Assembly: GCF_029867415.1 (NCBI RefSeq)
Contig: NW_026705404.1
Coordinates: 496,001 to 560,000, forward strand
Origin: Vicia villosa
Lineage: Eukaryota; Streptophyta; Magnoliopsida; Fabales; Fabaceae
Reading direction: 5' to 3'
DNA: 64,000 bases
Made by a program: the position numbers and the translations under genes. The notes under the pieces were generated by a model, which saw nothing but the letters and a program-made list of their open reading frames with translations, was not told where the DNA came from and did not search any database. Positions 32,562-43,468 of this stretch are shown in pieces. Position 1 is the first letter of the stretch; each line of letters opens with the position of its first letter.

Positions 32562-33758
32562 ACCTATCCTCAACCGAATTTCCTCTACGATCACCACAAC
32601 CAATATTTCGAGGAACCACAAGAATCCTATAATTCTAACCTCGAAGCATTAATAGAGGATTTCAATGCAACGCCAACTTATCATCAACCAAATTTCCTCT
32701 ACGATCACCACGCTCAACATTTTGAGGAGTCGCAAGATTATCATAAATCCAACCTCGAAATCTTAATGGAGGAATTCATTGAAGCACAAACTCTCTCTAG
32801 GCTAGAATCTATAATGACAAAGCACCTTAAGGAAACACAAAATGCAACGCTAGCTCCCTTTGAAGAACCTCAAGAATCCCATAATTTTAACTTCAAAACA
32901 TCAATGGAGGATCCCGACGAGACGCTAACTCACTCTAGATTAGAAGCCATGATGGAGCACTTTGTAAAGACACAAACCGTCCAAAACCAAGAGTTCATCA
33001 AACAAAGTTTTCAAAACAATGAAACCCTTAGGCAACTGACCACTATGGTTGAGTCCCTCGCGACTCACAACATGGCATTAGAAACTCAAATATCCCAACT
33101 TGAACAAAAGTCGCTAGGACACTTACTTGAGGAGTATATGGAAACAACCATTAGTGAAGAACAAATTGAAATTCCTGAGGAGAGTGATAATGAGATTGAG
33201 GAGAGTGATTATGAGATTGAGGAGAGTGATAATGTGGTTGAAGAGATTTCTAGTGAGAAAAGAGTGGCCATTGAGAAAAATCCACCAACACAAACTGAAA
33301 GAGAGGTTGTAGAAGAGGTAGAGAGGGAAACGCCTATTGTTATTCCTCTTCCCTATACCCCACCGATTCCTTTCCCGCAAAGTTTTGTGGAAGCTAAGGT
33401 GGACTCCAAATCTATAATGTATGTGAAGGTATTGGAAAATATCCACACTAATGCACCCTTATTTGAAGTCTTGCATAAAAAGAGAAATTTAGACGACCAT
33501 GAAACTAAGGATATCGTTATTGTTAAGAGGGTAAGGTTAAAATTTGAGGTGGTGGATAATATCACTAAGCCCGAACTCGAAAAGCTGATACTTAGGATCG
33601 ATCCAGAACCGCCACCACGATTTCAAAAGAATGAACCACCCCACAGAAGAAAGAAAAGAAAAGGTGAGGGATATGTGAGATGGCTTGATAAGTGGCCATG
33701 GAAAACGAGGTTTGCTAAAAGTTCAACCAAGGAGTCATTCTCGAGAGAACCACCTTGA
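32562..33758 (+). CDS. Athila-like gag-derived reading frame, internally rearranged
   Basis: Open for 399 codons after a TAG at 32559-32561; the first ATG is at 32766 (330 residues). Similar sequence continues upstream of the TAG, so the true 5' end was cut off by the Ogre B insertion at 32474. Seen: two or three imperfect repeats of a QPNFLYDHH-x-QHFEE module upstream of the ATG; a predicted coiled coil around residues 55-120; a run of EESDNEIEESDYEIEESD at about residues 140-160; an IPLPYTPPIPFPQ motif near residues 195-207, typical of the Athila gag-protease linker; a basic RRKKRKGEGYVRWLDKW tail. No protease, RT or integrase follows. Most likely a fused remnant of a deletion derivative. 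Function, if any, unknown. Confidence 0.68.
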   Translation, partial: TYPQPNFLYDHHNQYFEEPQESYNSNLEALIEDFNATPTYHQPNFLYDHHAQHFEESQDYHKSNLEILMEEFIEAQTLSRLESIMTKHLKETQNATLAPFEEPQESHNFNFKTSMEDPDETLTHSRLEAMMEHFVKTQTVQNQEFIKQSFQNNETLRQLTTMVESLATHNMALETQISQLEQKSLGHLLEEYMETTISEEQIEIPEESDNEIEESDYEIEESDNVVEEISSEKRVAIEKNPPTQTEREVVEEVERETPIVIPLPYTPPIPFPQSFVEAKVDSKSIMYVKVLENIHTNAPLFEVLHKKRNLDDHETKDIVIVKRVRLKFEVVDNITKPELEKLILRIDPEPPPRFQKNEPPHRRKKRKGEGYVRWLDKWPWKTRFAKSSTKESFSREPP

Positions 33759-35136
33759 ATGCTTGCACTCTTAAGCCGTCGAGCTATCGACGTTAAACAA
33801 AGCGCTGCGTGGGAGGCAACCCACGAGTTTTCAGTTTAATGTCTTCCTTTTATCGTTTGAACTTGCAGATAATAAAGATATGGATCGCCTGTCACGTCTC
33901 GATCATATCTAGGCGAAAAACCTATAGGTGATCATCTCAAAGATGAGAGGGTCTCCACGCACATTCCTACGAGTGTTGCTGCTGGTGGTGACACAAATTG
34001 ATGAGTATGATAGGAGAAGGTATTTCCTCCGGACGCGGAGTGGATTCGGTTGTGATAGCCCGCCGGTAGCATCCATACAGGTTCTTTTTTTCCTTTTTCA
34101 CCTTTTATCAAAATATTGAGGACAATGTTTGGTTTAAGTGTGGGGGAGAAGCTTTACCGCTTTCATTTATTACTTTATTTATTGTCTTCTAGTTGTGTTG
34201 TCGAGTCTTTATATGTGATTTTCAGTTGCTATTGAATTTCCTCTGAAATTTAAAAATTTTAACCTCCAACCAAAAATTTGAATTTTGACGCATAGCATAC
34301 ACACTCTGAAAGTATAGAGGTTGTCACACTTTAGGCATTGTTAGAAAGACTTGGAGATGTTTCAACAACATCGATACCGTCCTGACACCCTAAACCCCCT
34401 CATTATGTGATATCAATTTGGATGCCCATTATGTCGAGACCTTAGGCTCAAGTTTTCAAAGTAGCTCTTAAGTAGTTTATATTAGCAGTCGGCATCATCT
34501 TAAGCACACACTACGTAGGGAGTCGATGAATATAAGTGAATGATCCTGTTTTTAATAAATAAATGATTTGATTGAAAAATAACCCTCTAAGTTAGGTGAC
34601 CCTCACCCGGTCATTTAGCCCAACGGTTGTTACGCATATAAGGATTTAATAATTAACACCCACTGTTGGTTGGCCTAGAGATCACTGGTACTGGGCTTGG
34701 TAGGGTGGACTACGGTCCGATCCCCCGCAACCGCAGTTGAGAAAGATGGGGCTTCACCATTTAAAAAACCAGAACCCCTTGCTAAAGAAAAGAAAAGGAT
34801 CATAGTCGCTAACCGATTTCCCTACTATGTGTGTGTACGGATAACGGGCTTAATGTGATTGCGCTTGAATGAAAAGAGTGAAAAGAAAAACGAGAGATAC
34901 AGGTTGAGTTATAATGGCATAATCCGAATTGGTTTGTATAAGGAGGGAGTTTTTGAACATTGTGTCGTCACGGTATCCTTGGTGTTGATATCTATTTCCT
35001 ATCGATGTAACATTTGCCTAACATAAATATGATTAGGAGTCGTGTCATGCCCTTGTTTCGAATCTTGCTTAATCATTTTCTTTTACCGTGTGCTTGATTG
35101 CTTGAGGACATGCAATGGTTTAAGTGTGGGGGTATT
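33759..35136 (+). other. Athila-like 3' region with two polypurine-tract-like motifs
   Basis: No gene. GGTTTAAGTGTGGGGGAG at about 34130-34147 resembles the true tract GGTTTAAGTGTGGGGGTA before the LTR at about 35118-35135; only the latter is followed by TGATAA. The portion from 34247 is the second copy of the 2297-bp repeat. Confidence 0.7.
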
Positions 35137-36543
35137 TGATAACACGAAAATGTATCACATATTTGGCTTGATTTACATATATTATTTCCCTATTTTATCT
35201 TAATTATGTTGCTTTATGTTGGTATTATGCTGGTATTTTCATTGTTTTAGGTTTTATGTTCGTTTTGAGGACTATTTGTGAAAAGGAAAGAAATTGAGCT
35301 AAATTCATTGCTATTTATGCCTAAAAGATGAAAAAAGGGTGCTGAAGTAAGAAAGGGGTGCAAAGAAGACCCAATTGTGCAAAGTGCAAGCCCAGCCCAC
35401 GAAGAAGCCAATTGCGCGTGGCCCAAGTCATTCCAGCACGTGGAGACGCACGTCTCCAACGTCTCTATGCCACCTCACCAAAAGGAGACGCACGTCTCCA
35501 GCTGCCTCCTAGATCTTCTCCACTTGAGACGCACGTCTCAAGTCGATCAAAGGCTCTCCCCAAAAAGTGGAGACGCCCGTCTTAGGGCCCAATTGCATGG
35601 AGACGCCCGTCTCCAAAGTCCAAGGGCCATGTCATCAAAGGAGACGTCCGTCTCCCAAGTTCACCCACGTCCACTGCCACGTCTCCAAGCTCCAAGCCCA
35701 CTAAGAGACGCCCGTCTCCAAAAGTACGTGAACCCCGCCACTTTCTCCATTAATTTAGTGGGCAATTCCAAGTCTTCCTATATTTTCTCAACTTCCCACG
35801 CATGATCTCCACTACTTCACACATGATGCTGAAAGGAACTTCCATTTCCATTCACTATAAATAGAGGCCGAGCATTCATTTGAGATCATCCAAGTTTTAG
35901 GCGCGGAAGCGCTGCTCATAGTTTTAGGCATAAATTATCACTTTGTAAAAGTGGTAGTTTCTCACATTGAGGAACTACCACACCATTAGTTTTAGGCCTA
36001 CAATTTATGTACTCTTGGATCACACTCTTGCCGACATTATTTCAAAGCTTCATTCAAGTTTCAAGATTTGCTTTGTTCGTAATTTTATTCAAGTTTGTTT
36101 CGTCTGCTTTACTTCCAGGTTTATTTATTTGCAATTATTTTAGTTTCATGTTCTTATAATATTGTTTTATCATTATAATTATAATATGGTTAGTAATTAT
36201 AATTTCATGTTTAATAATTATAATTCCATGTTTAATAATTATAATTTCATGTTTGTTTCTTTAAGTATGCCTGGCTAATTAATTAAGATATCGGTATGTA
36301 AAGTAATTTAACCGTAGGGATCCGAAATAAATTGGCTTAATTATATTTTATTAGATATCACTTGTTTTTGGTTTGTATGTCTAATTTAATTAGTAAGTCT
36401 TAAAACCAATAGAGCGAAAGTTTGAGGGCTTAAGACGGTCAAAGGTTAAAATCAATAGAGCGAAAGTTTGAGATCTTTAACTGGATAGTAGACATAGGAC
36501 ATTAGTTTTAAGGATGGCGAAAGCGTATTAAAACTAATTAGAA
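34247..36543 (+). repeat. Second copy of the 2297-bp direct repeat
   Basis: Pairs with 21187-23483, gap-free. Beyond 36543 the LTR continues normally, whereas the first copy switches to Ogre pol. Confidence 0.93.
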
Positions 36544-37107
36544 CTTATTTATTTTCAAAAAGTGTTTTTAAACCCGCGCGGGATGGCGAAAGCGTACGTT
36601 AGGGATATTAGCATGTTCCGAGTCAACAGAGCGAGAGTTTGAGATTAGGAGATTTAAGTAGATAACGACTTCACAAAATAGGCATTTTATTAATTACGTT
36701 GTTTTCAAAAAGCGTTTCTAAATCTGGTGGGATGGCGAAAGCGTACATTAAGAGTTAGGATCGTAGTCTAAATCAATAGAGCGAAAGTTTGAGAGGAGGA
36801 CTTTTAAATAACATAGTTAGTAAAGATCTTTGATTTAATTAGAATCTGGCCAATGGAACTTCGGATCACCTAAGTTAGATGAAATACATACTGATATCCG
36901 TTTGTTATTATATTTTTACCTAGATTTAAGATTTTAGTTTCCCCATTTATAAAAAACCCAAATATCATTAGCCTTAGCTTTACATAGTAACTTTAGATAA
37001 CGGTAGGTCGATTTATAGTCCCTGTGGATTCGATATCTTTTAAAACTACACGACACGACTGTGCACTTGCAGTTATCCCGACTAATAGACACGCAAAGTC
37101 GCGATCA
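35137..37107 (+). repeat. Complete Athila-like 3' LTR (1971 bp)
   Basis: TGATAACACG to GTCGCGATCA. Contains seven palindromes (35443-35718), TATA at 35856-35864, a roughly 150-bp tandem duplication near the 3' end in which GATGGCGAAAGCGTA (36513, 36582, 36731) alternates with GAGCGAAAGTTTGAG (36412, 36458, 36629, 36779), and a final segment with the GTGGATTCGATATC text typical of this family. Confidence 0.88.
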
Positions 37108-37112
37108 ATTAC

Positions 37113-37790
37113 TCCATTGGAGCATACTGCATAACATGCAGGATTTCCTTTTCTTACTTGAGTTTTTATTTACATAGGCTTATTGTTTTTATATTATAAT
37201 TATTTTGTTTACTCACTACACACTTCATAGGTGCGTTGCCTCTTATTTGTATTCTAGTGTACTGTATTGCCACACTCTTCAAGTTTGAAGTTTGCTCTTT
37301 ATATAAATTTGGTATACTACCATTGGACAATAACCGTTGAAAATAGCAATTAATGATTTGTACAGATTTCCACGGCAAATCTAATTTTTGGTGTGATAAT
37401 TATTATTTGTGGCATGTCTTCTATAATTTCATCTGCCCAAGACGTAGCCAAGATAGATATCAGCATTGTCTTTACTTCGGGCACTGTGATTGCATGCACG
37501 TGACTTGATTGGAACGTTTTACGATGTTCTTCTTTCTGATCATTGGATCCCATCTTCTTATTTTCTGATTTATTATTTTTGAACATGTCTGAAACTTCTT
37601 AAATCTTCTGCATTCTTTAGTCTTCGGAACTTCTGATTCAAAAACTTCTGATAATTTTCAACAGAGGATTTCTGATAGAGTCATCTGTTCAATCAATGAA
37701 ATCATTAGTAATAAAATTGTTACTAACAAAATATATGTTTGTTATCATCAAAACCAGATTTTGAATATAGTTCTCAATCTTGTTCTAACA
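37113..37790 (-). repeat. 5' LTR of S1, outer (5') portion
   Basis: Aligned with the 3' LTR of S1 at 8271-8943 from 37120 on; ends at TGTTAGAACA read on the minus strand. The bases beyond 37790 (GACTCTTG) are the flank of S1. Confidence 0.82.
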
Positions 37791-39068
37791 GACTCTTGTA
37801 CTATTCCTTTTAATTCATGAAAATCTATTTTACTGCTTCTTTATCTTTTTTTTTGCCTCTCTTACATTTCTTCTATCTTCACTGAACAATGTAATCTTAT
37901 TTTTATAAAATTGTATGTCTTTGTTTTTTTTTTTTTGCATTTCACTCAAACAAAATGAATTTAAAAACATTTAGTAACTTAATCCTTTTTCATTTTGCAA
38001 TAATTTTGTTGTAGCTGCTGAAAACGTGTCATTTCTTTTGTGTGTATTTTGTAGACTTGGATGTATATGCTTTGGAAAGACTAGCAAGATTACTCAGATC
38101 AAGCATCAAGCCTGTGAGAATATTAAATAGCTTCAAATAAAAAAAAATGAAACATAAATATTGACCTTTACTTTAAATCAAAATTCTAGATGTTGTATTA
38201 TGCTTGATCACAAAAGTGACATTACATCTTATCTGGCTATGATTGTAATTCAAAAAAACTATACTGTTAATGTTGAGGATTCTTCTTGTTACCATGATCA
38301 TTTTCTATACAATTTAATTATTTGAAACTTGTATTCCCTTTGAAAATATATTGGGATTTCTTTTGCTAACATAACTAAAGCACAACAAAAATTTCTTGAC
38401 CAAAATAACGCCAAAGTATGTCATAATTGAAAATATCATGATTAACAGAATCAATTTTAAAAATATGATTTTTTTTCATAAAAATTTGGCCTTAAAAATC
38501 AGTTTTAAAAAATAACTGTTTTTTAAATAAATTAAAACAAAAAATAACCCGGATTTTAAACAAAAAAATATATAAATTTTATCCAAATTTATAAATAATC
38601 AGTTTAAAATTAGTTAATAAAAATAACTGATTTAAAACCGGATTTGTAAAAAAAAAAAAAAAAATTCATAATTGATTTTGATTGAAATGTGGTTATGGTT
38701 ATAAATTTAAACCATTTAAATTGTTTAAAAATGGATATAGTTCATGTACACCCTAGGTGCGAATTCATATGTCATTTTGACAATTCATTTCTGTTCTTCA
38801 ACAAACAAATACCAATTTTTTACGGTACCAAAGTAATCCCAATTACAAACTGATCTAAACTCCAATAAACTCCAATAACAACATATGTGAAAGAAAAAAA
38901 GTATAATAGTAACATAGTATTAACAATGATTAAAGAAAACAATGCAAAGACATAACACATACATAAAAAATCATTTTAAACTTTGTACATTATACACTTG
39001 CAGCAATACTCAATAATTACATGAGAAATCATTAGTGTTTCCTTATCACCAAATTCAAAAGAAAATAA
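37791..39068. other. Intergenic, AT-rich; one exon-like stretch
   Basis: Homopolymer runs (T at 37922-37937, A at about 38648-38663) and unassigned sequence. At 38055-38141, directly after a TTTTGTAG acceptor-like site, an open stretch reads DLDVYALERLARLLRSSIK and stops at 38139-38141. It could be the last exon of a lost or unrecognised gene; no partner exons were found. Confidence 0.35.
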
Positions 39069-39091
39069 ATGAACTCATATGGTGTTATTTT

Positions 39092-39301
39092 TCAGTTCTT
39101 GAAGATTGCAAGCATTGACAGCACAATTGAAGCTCCGATCATGGCCACCAAACTTGTAATAGATCCGGCAGCCCCGACGTCGGGACCTGGTGCTGGAGCG
39201 GAGGATAAACCAAGGTCTTGGGCGGAGGCAACCACAGCGAAAACAAAGACGAAAAGGAAGCAAAAGATGTTGACAATGGTAGATGATGATGATGATGCCA
39301 T
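39092..39301 (-). CDS. Arabinogalactan peptide (AG-peptide), GPI-anchored
   Basis: 69 residues, single exon. An N-terminal signal peptide of about 27 residues ends VVASA, followed by a short mature region QDLGLSSAPAPGPDVGAAGS whose Ala-Pro/Pro-Gly dipeptides are the substrate for proline hydroxylation and arabinogalactan addition. A hydrophobic C-terminal tail ending in Lys-Asn fits a GPI-anchor signal that is cleaved in the ER. Such peptides reach the outer face of the plasma membrane and cell wall. Length and architecture match plant AG-peptides of 60-75 residues. The start is set by the signal peptide; a TATA box lies 106 bp upstream. This is the only convincing intact host gene in the window, in a 2-kb island between Sirevirus S1 and the Helitron candidate. 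The overlapping plus-strand frame (39069-39365) is a shadow. Confidence 0.85.
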   Translation of the reverse strand: MASSSSSTIVNIFCFLFVFVFAVVASAQDLGLSSAPAPGPDVGAAGSITSLVAMIGASIVLSMLAIFKN

Positions 39302-39406
39302 TGTAAAATTACTTAACAGAGAAGAAAAAGAAGAATTGAATAAGATAGTGGAAAATGTGAATTAAAAAGTTCTTTTTGAATTATTTTGATGGAAGGTACT
39401 GGCAAG

Positions 39407-39414
39407 TATTTATA
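39407..39414 (-). promoter_or_regulatory. TATA box of the AG-peptide gene
   Basis: TATAAATA on the minus strand, 106 bp upstream of the ATG at 39301, giving an expected leader of roughly 75 nt. Confidence 0.65.
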
Positions 39415-40058
39415 ACTAGATTGGGGAGGAGTATGGGAGCTACAAAAACATGGACAGGTTGTGATGAGAAACAGATGTGTTAAAGTATGAAATGAATGGT
39501 TGTCAGGTTGGTGCCGTTACATTGAATCATTTCCCATTACTTTTGCTGTGTGAGATGTTCCTTTTTTTGTTAATTAAACTGCCTGTGATGATTGGCAAGA
39601 ATTTTCCTTTTTTTTTGTGTAATTAAGTTGATGAGAGTGCATTCACTCACTCTCAGAGGTGATAATACAATATAAGTGTCTGGCTGAGAATATTTGCGGA
39701 TTTTGTCCCGACATAATATGGAGTACATGTGTAGGAGGTGGAAGAGAAATATGTTGTAGTCCATATTATGTCGCGTTAATAATTAACTAAGCAAATAGAC
39801 AATTAATTAAATATCTAGTTAATTAAAAACAAAACGGGAAAATAATGAAATAAACATTTAACTTAATAAACATCTAGCGAAACCAACATCTAATTAAATA
39901 ACAAATTAACTAAAAATAAACATCTAATTAAAAACTAAACACAATAAATATATGATTTAACTAGATATGCATCAAAATAAATATATAAACAAATAAATAA
40001 AAGTAAACAAACATATAAATAAATAATTAAATAAATAAATAAATAAAACAATACACTT

Positions 40059-40061
<3 letters not shown>
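39415..40061. other. Promoter-side intergenic DNA, AT-rich
   Basis: Upstream of the AG-peptide gene. No gene seen. From 39780 on it is a simple AATAAATA-rich stretch leading into the (AT)n tract. Confidence 0.5.

Positions 40062-40102
<41 letters not shown>
40062..40102. repeat. (AT)n microsatellite, about 20 units
   Basis: Perfect AT dinucleotide run; a second (TA)n run is found at 43469-43488, at the other end of the Helitron candidate. Confidence 0.95.
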
Positions 40103-40103
<1 letters not shown>

Positions 40104-42119
40104 TTCTTACTATTACTAACCAATTGACCAATCTGTCTAAAATACCCTTCTCTCAAAAATATTTTACACATGCTAATGGGCATTTCAGTAACTAACAAAT
40201 TAAGAGTTAACTTTATCACTTTTCAGATTCCATGCGCCACGTGTTTGTCTCTCATTAGCCACATTTCTCATTTCAAAATCATCATTCCCTCTTCCTCCTC
40301 CTCATTTTCGTTTTCCCTTTTCTCTTTTGTCTACTATTGGTACAGATTCTATGGTTTTTCTTTTTCATTTCTTCATTCTTTTCTCTCTTCCTCTCTCTCA
40401 ACAATAAACCTATCCAGAAATTCTAGAACCAATCACCATTTTTGTCGCACCAAAACCAAAAAAACCGAGAATCCCACAAACACCTTCCAAGATTCATATA
40501 CTTTACCCAGAAACTATCAAGATCCTCATACAAAAATTCCAGATCTTCATCCTATTTCCAGATGTTTATCGCAACCAACCCAGATTATTGTCTGTATTAT
40601 TGTTATTAACTTCTCTAAATCTATAATGAATATTATACATGTTTTTTCCAGGAGTATTCTATGATAGCTAGAGATTTGGGTCGTATACTTCAAAATTCAA
40701 ATCTAAGGTGCACCATATTTTCCTCTCCATCTTTTAATTTAAAATTAGTTTGAGTTATATATAATCTTCGTATTTTATATGCAAATATAAAAAATGTATT
40801 TTTAGTAAACTCTTCAACTGTGAAAGGTCTCAATTTGATGGTGAGATACATGAAGTAAATAGTACCCATGCTGAATTGACTAATGTTTGTAGTACAATTT
40901 ATCTGCCGACTGCCATGGCATACTATAACTTCATTGATAATCATGGTTTACACCATAAATATGTATTTTCAAGAACTCCAATCAGTTCAGGGACAACTGT
41001 GGCTGAGAGATGAAGATTCTGTATCCTAGAGGTTAAAGTTCACTTTCCCCATCTTTGAAATTTTCTCTTGATTTATTGGTGTTTTGGATTTTAATATATA
41101 ACTCATTTTGTTTCCCGATAGATAAGCTTTGAAATGGAAGTGGTTGAAAAAGTGGCAACAAATTTTGAAAATGAGGAGAGGAACTGGAAGATGTACTCTC
41201 ATTCATTCGCTTTGAGTATCCATAACCACTTCACCATGAATCTATGGATGCTGCTTTCATCCTTTCTAGTGTCACTGACAATGACCATGCAAGTGAGTCA
41301 CACAATCAAACATTTGCTCTTAATTGAACATTGATATTATCTGGCCTTAAATATTAGACTCATCTCAATGAACAATGTTATATTGACTGCAATGATGTAT
41401 GAAGCATAAGAGCATATTAGATGTTTGATAAAATGATTCAAAGAAGAATGAAGTCCACTTTCATTAAATTTTCACATATGAATTGTATTATGTGGTTTAC
41501 CCTTATACTAATCATTGTTTGTGTGGTTGCAGAATAATATAACATAAAAAATGACTTTGTTCCAATCATAACTTCACATATGCAAACAATTTAAGAATAA
41601 CTGACATTGGACGACAATGAGTATTTTGTTTTTAGTTAAAATTATAATTTTAAGTTAAAAATTACCAGTAGTAAAAACACTTGCGGGAAATATTTTTTTG
41701 TTAATTATTTAGACTTATAGAAAGTGGTTATTAATATTATAGAAGTGTGGTTATTAATATTATAGAAGCAAAGGAGTATGGCACCGTTTGTGGAATTTTT
41801 GTGAAGAAAACAATCGCTTGATATATTAGTGCTCTTTAGGTTTACATTGGTAAGTAAATGATTTATTCATGATCAAGTTTTGTTTCATGTTCATGTTTTG
41901 TTTTAATGTTGTGTTTTAATATTGTGTTTTCATGATCTCTGCCAATGACCAAGTTTGGTTCTTTTTTCCGAGTGAGACTTGTGCTTTCTTATAAATTTTG
42001 TCTTGTGGTTCATATGTTTGTCACCTTTTCTATCTGGTATTTTAATTGTGATTTGGTGATATTATGCATAACTCTCAATTATTTGTATCTAATCACCTAT
42101 ACCATTCCTTTTATATTAG

Positions 42120-42237
42120 GTATAAAATAGAGATTGAGGTTGAGCATAAAAACAAGGTTGGTCGCTTTGTCTTATAGGACAAGGAATGTATACAGTTTAT
42201 TGGTATACCAGCTCATGATTTAAGGCAGATTATGAAG
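42120..42237 (+). pseudogene. Replication protein A-like (RPA1 OB-fold) exon, with stop
   Basis: Bounded by TTATATTAG before 42120 and AAG/GTTTG after 42237, plausible acceptor and donor sites. It translates as YKIEIEVEHKNKVGRFVL, a stop, then DKECIQFIGIPAHDLRQIMK, matching the RPA70/RFA1 pattern of the form V-x-D-x-x-G-x-x-F-x-L-W-D-x-x-x-x-x-x-x-G. The stop is TAG where the conserved tryptophan (TGG) is expected. Neighbouring exons were not found with confidence. RPA-like genes are common in Helitrons and in legume repeat libraries. Confidence 0.62.
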
Positions 42238-43438
42238 GTTTGTAGTAATAACTGAAATATGTCATTCACTATTTTTCCATTAACTCATCAATTTCAATTT
42301 CAGCTTTGCAAACCACTCTCAACTCCACTTTCTTCATCATACCAGCACACACATCATCATACCAAGTCCAATATGCTTAATGACACAACTAATTTCTTGA
42401 GGTATGTATATGATGGAAGCGGTATTTCTTTATAAATGATTTGTTCATATACAATAACTTCTTGATAACAGTGGTTTATCAATACTGAAATGGTCATTGA
42501 CACAAATAATTTCTTGAGGTATATGAGTAATACATGTGTTTGTATGTATATATAAATTCATTCGTTTACTATGTCACCAACTACTCTAGATGAATTGAAA
42601 TTTAAATAATATAGTGAAATGGTCATTGACATTTTCAATAAAGCCACGTTAGTTTTACCTAATACATTAGGATTCTTCTCAAAGATATAAAACTATTGAA
42701 CGAATTTGCAAGGCAATTGCACACTATCTAAAAATGCTACTGCTTCCTATTAGTTATGTAATTATCTCAATGCATGTGTAAAATTTGTGAATAAATGAAT
42801 TCTAATGATAGCGAGAATATAATTTTAGTGCTAAGGAAGACAAGGTTAGTGAGCTAAAAACTATAAACAATACTTAAGTTTTATTCATAACTATTTTTTT
42901 ACTAGCTCAATTGTTTCACTCTCATGCTTGGGATGATGATTTTAACAAACTTTGCATACATGTTCCAATATATTTGGGCAAACTTTCATTTCCTCTTTCA
43001 CCAAGTAAAAAAAATAGCAATACTTTTAAAATACTCATTTATTTGATTTTATTATTTTGTACTTAATAGGAGCTTATTATCTATATTTTTTAACTTAGAT
43101 AATTTATTTATTTATTTCACGGGTCACTATCAACCTAATATCTATTTTAATTTTATCAATCATTATCTAACCTATTGGCCATGTTATCCTCTATTGTTGT
43201 TGGACCGTCAATTATTTAATTTAATACTTGGTTCTATTTTGCATTTGTGTTCTTGACGTATCTTAAACTTTTTTTATGGATCATTATTTTAAGTTCAAAT
43301 CTAATTTTCATACTAATAATATCTAATTAGTAAAACTTTTTTTAAATGGTTAATTTATATTTTATATATGCAATTTGTCAAATTTCATTACTTCACATTT
43401 TTCGTATCGTTCAAAAAATACTACACAACAAATAATGC

Positions 43439-43468
43439 ACCCGGGCGACAGCACGGGTCTCTGACTAG
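43439..43468 (+). other. Helitron 3'-terminal hairpin and CTAG end
   Basis: ACCCG at 43439-43443 pairs with CGGGT at 43454-43458; CTAG closes at 43468 and T follows. This is the only stretch with such GC content for kilobases on either side. Confidence 0.62.

Larger units (their letters stand above)
21152..37107 (+). mobile_element. Athila-like non-autonomous element, rearranged and hosting Ogre B
   Basis: Two copies of an Athila-type 3' region in direct orientation (tail plus LTR: 21187-23483 and 34247-36543), separated by Ogre B and a gag-like reading frame. Athila hallmarks: polypurine tract GGTTTAAGTGTGGGGGT, LTR starting TGATAACACG, and the GGGAGGCAACCCACGAG block at 33810-33826. The simplest model is a tandem LTR-int-LTR arrangement from unequal recombination, with its left end and part of the first LTR later deleted. 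Right flank ATTAC (37108-37112) matches 21147-21151 as a probable target duplication. Confidence 0.7.
8271..37790 (-). mobile_element. Non-autonomous Sirevirus S1 (Maximus/SIRE-like), split by nested insertions
   Basis: Reconstructed on the minus strand: 5' LTR start TGTTAGAACA at 37790; LTR 37790-37113, interrupted by the Athila-like insertion, continuing 21151-20085; tRNA-Met primer site 20082-20071; three tandem copies of an env-like/plant-transposon-protein frame (19399-18653, 18328-about 17600, about 17200-16997 plus 9665-9486); the multiple-polypurine region; 3' LTR 8943-8271. Removing solo LTR X, the internal region is only about 3.8 kb and contains no gag, protease, RT, RNase H or integrase. 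That the LTR pieces at 20085-21151 and 37113-37790 belong together is inference from order, orientation, the missing LTR start near 20 kb and the shared ATTAC at both junctions. Confidence 0.78.
40103..43468 (+). mobile_element. Candidate Helitron with decayed RPA-like gene
   Basis: The 3' end has a GC-rich hairpin (ACCCG/CGGGT, 43439-43458) 6 nt before the terminal ACTAG, with CTAG at 43465-43468 followed by T, as in plant Helitrons (CTRR end, A-T target). The 5' end is set near 40103-40105 (TCTTACTATTACTAACC) just after an (AT)n run. (TA)n repeats abut both ends, as expected for insertion inside a (TA)n tract. An RPA-type DNA-binding exon, a gene class carried by plant Helitrons, lies inside. 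No Rep/helicase domain is visible, so it would be non-autonomous. The plus-strand frames at 40170-40664 and 41134-41334 have no recognisable domain. Confidence 0.62.

Noticed and set aside
33123..33446. 107-codon minus-strand frame opposite the Athila-like frame
   Set aside because: Shadow of the acidic GAG/GAT-rich repeat on the plus strand.
38440..38665. Possible MITE with AAAACCGGATTT and CCCGGATTTTAAA arms
   Set aside because: Arms match imperfectly, no target duplication found; too AT-rich to judge.
39069..39365. 98-codon plus-strand frame over the AG-peptide gene
   Set aside because: Antisense shadow; the minus frame has signal peptide, Ala-Pro core and GPI tail, and a correctly placed TATA box.
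40170..40664. 164-codon frame
   Set aside because: Pyrimidine-rich, low complexity, no domain; looks like untranslated leader or chance inside the Helitron candidate.
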